A stretch of 7,203 nt of DNA from Thermoleophilia bacterium (lineage in GTDB: Bacteria; Actinomycetota; Thermoleophilia; Miltoncostaeales; Miltoncostaeaceae): contig JAOTZF010000088.1 in the NCBI GenBank assembly GCA_029861485.1, forward strand, positions 1 to 7,203, given 5' to 3'. The notes beneath the pieces were generated by a model that worked only from the letters and a program-made list of their open reading frames with translations, was not told the origin of the DNA and did no database searches. The position numbers were made by a program, and so were the translations under genes. Positions 6,419 through 7,203 of the stretch are shown in pieces; position 1 is the stretch's first letter; each line of letters begins with the position of its first letter.

Positions 6419-6531
6419 GACTCCCTTCTCCCCGACCGATCGGGAGCGCGCAACCTGCCGCGACGGTCTTCGAACACTTCTCTTAGGCGACTGGTCGGCT
6501 CCCCAAACCTGTCCGACGCGTAGTCCGGCTT
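6419..6531. other. Intergenic region between trpC and the beta-helix gene
   Basis: These 113 bases hold the ribosome binding site of the beta-helix gene (- strand AAGGGAG at 6427-6421, GGGGAG at 6433-6428) and a small 5-bp inverted repeat (cccga 6431-6435 with tcggg 6440-6444). A weak promoter-like pair on the - strand, TTTGGG then TAAGAG 16 bases later, could drive the beta-helix gene but matches consensus poorly. No clear trpC terminator is seen. Confidence 0.4.
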
Positions 6532-7203
6532 TCAGGGGCCGCCGGTCATGAGCTCGCTGATCGCGGCCGAGGTGTCGTCCGCGGCCATCAGCGCCTCCCC
6601 AACCAAAACCGCGTCGACGCCCGCATCCTGGAGTCGCCGAATGTCGTCATGGCTGCTGATGCCCGATTCGGCCACAACGACGGTGCCGGCGGGTATGTCG
6701 GCCAGCAGTCTGAACGTGGTCGAGAGATCGACCTCCAGCGTGTGGAGGTTGCGGTTGTTGACGCCGATCACCTCGGCGCCGGCCTCGACCGCGATCTCGA
6801 CCTCTTTCTCGTCGTGCGTCTCGACCAGCGCGTCGAGGCCGAGCTCTGCTGTCGCAGCCATCATCTCGGCGAGCCGATCGGCGCCGAGTCCCGCAACGAT
6901 CAGGAGAACCGCGTCCGCCCCGGCAACCCGGGCCTCCAGCAGCTGGTACGGGTCGACGATGAAGTCCTTGCGCAGCAATGGGATGTCCACCGCGGCACGG
7001 GCCGCCATGAGGTCCTCGAGGCTGCCACCGAAGTGCCTATGCTCGGTCAGCACCGAGCAGGCCCGGGCGCCGGCGCGCTGATACGCGGTGACGATCTGCT
7101 CCACGCTCGCGTCGGGGCGAATCTGGCCCCGCGACGGGCTTGCCCGCTTCATCTCCGCGATCAGGGAGACGCCCGCGGCCACCAACGCCTCCGAGAAGGG
7201 GCG
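6532..7203 (-). CDS. trpC: Indole-3-glycerol phosphate synthase (5' end outside the window)
   Basis: This is the fourth-last step of tryptophan synthesis: ring closure of CdRP to indole-3-glycerol phosphate, with loss of CO2 and water, in a cytoplasmic TIM barrel. The visible 223 residues cover nearly the whole barrel; the family is about 260 long, so roughly 35-40 N-terminal residues are missing. The frame continues through the right edge, where RPFSEALVAAGVSLIAE fits TrpC, so the TTG at 7185 is an internal Leu and not a start. All key residues are visible (numbered from the first visible residue): Glu17 and Lys19 in AEMKRASPS, Lys79 in LLRKDFIVDPYQL, Glu128 in LVETHDE, Asn149 and Arg151 in GVNNRNL, and Glu179-Ser180 in VAESGI. 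The phosphate-binding end DAVLVGEALM is also present. The enzyme looks fully active. The next gene downstream is not trpB but a beta-helix protein. Confidence 0.97.
   Translation of the reverse strand, partial: RPFSEALVAAGVSLIAEMKRASPSRGQIRPDASVEQIVTAYQRAGARACSVLTEHRHFGGSLEDLMAARAAVDIPLLRKDFIVDPYQLLEARVAGADAVLLIVAGLGADRLAEMMAATAELGLDALVETHDEKEVEIAVEAGAEVIGVNNRNLHTLEVDLSTTFRLLADIPAGTVVVAESGISSHDDIRRLQDAGVDAVLVGEALMAADDTSAAISELMTGGP

Noticed and set aside
6431..6444. A small inverted repeat near the beta-helix ribosome binding site, considered as a regulatory hairpin.
   Set aside because: The stem is only 5 bp and leaves the nearer AAGGGAG site free. It is within chance expectation at this GC content.
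4913..6523. A 536-codon open frame on the + strand opposite the beta-helix gene.
   Set aside because: The translation is rich in Arg, Ala, Asp and Gly with no recognisable fold. The - strand gene has a signal peptide, ribosome binding site and repeat pattern.
7183..7185. TTG as the start of trpC.
   Set aside because: The frame continues to the window edge with residues typical of TrpC (RPFSEAL), so the real start lies outside the window.

Overview
The window is high-GC, gene-dense DNA. Its gene families and coding style suggest an actinobacterium, most plausibly of the Thermoleophilia/Solirubrobacterales type. That placement is an inference from very high GC, a system-I cytochrome c maturation pair in an actinobacterial-looking background, an HDOD-LuxR regulator, and a large secreted beta-helix protein with Arg/Lys-rich Ig-like repeats. 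No rRNA, tRNA, CRISPR array, insertion sequence or phage gene was seen.

Layout. A partial + strand gene (1-315) enters from the left. It ends in a convergent intergenic gap that holds a strong hairpin (326-359). Everything to the right is on the - strand. Read in the direction of transcription, from right to left, it begins with trpC (indole-3-glycerol phosphate synthase, running off the right edge), followed after 113 bases by a secreted parallel beta-helix protein. After a further 52 bases come a TlpA/CcmG-like membrane thioredoxin and a CcmH-like protein, which overlap by GTGA. A hairpin with a T-tract on the opposite strand (3365-3402) follows ccmH. Last comes a two-gene signalling operon: a GAF-like/degenerate-GGDEF/HD-GYP protein and, overlapping it by ATGA, an HDOD-LuxR fusion.

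How the genes work together. The thioredoxin and CcmH proteins should act in sequence outside the membrane to keep apocytochrome c thiols reduced for haem attachment. The signalling pair looks like a cyclic-di-GMP module with a transcriptional output. The first protein has a GGDEF domain that has probably lost cyclase activity but keeps a textbook RxxD allosteric site, joined to a mostly intact HD-GYP phosphodiesterase domain. The second is an HDOD domain that still carries HD-type histidines, fused to a LuxR-type DNA-binding domain. Their translational coupling suggests, but does not prove, that they work as partners. This pair is the most interesting part of the window. The trpC and beta-helix genes show no functional link to it.
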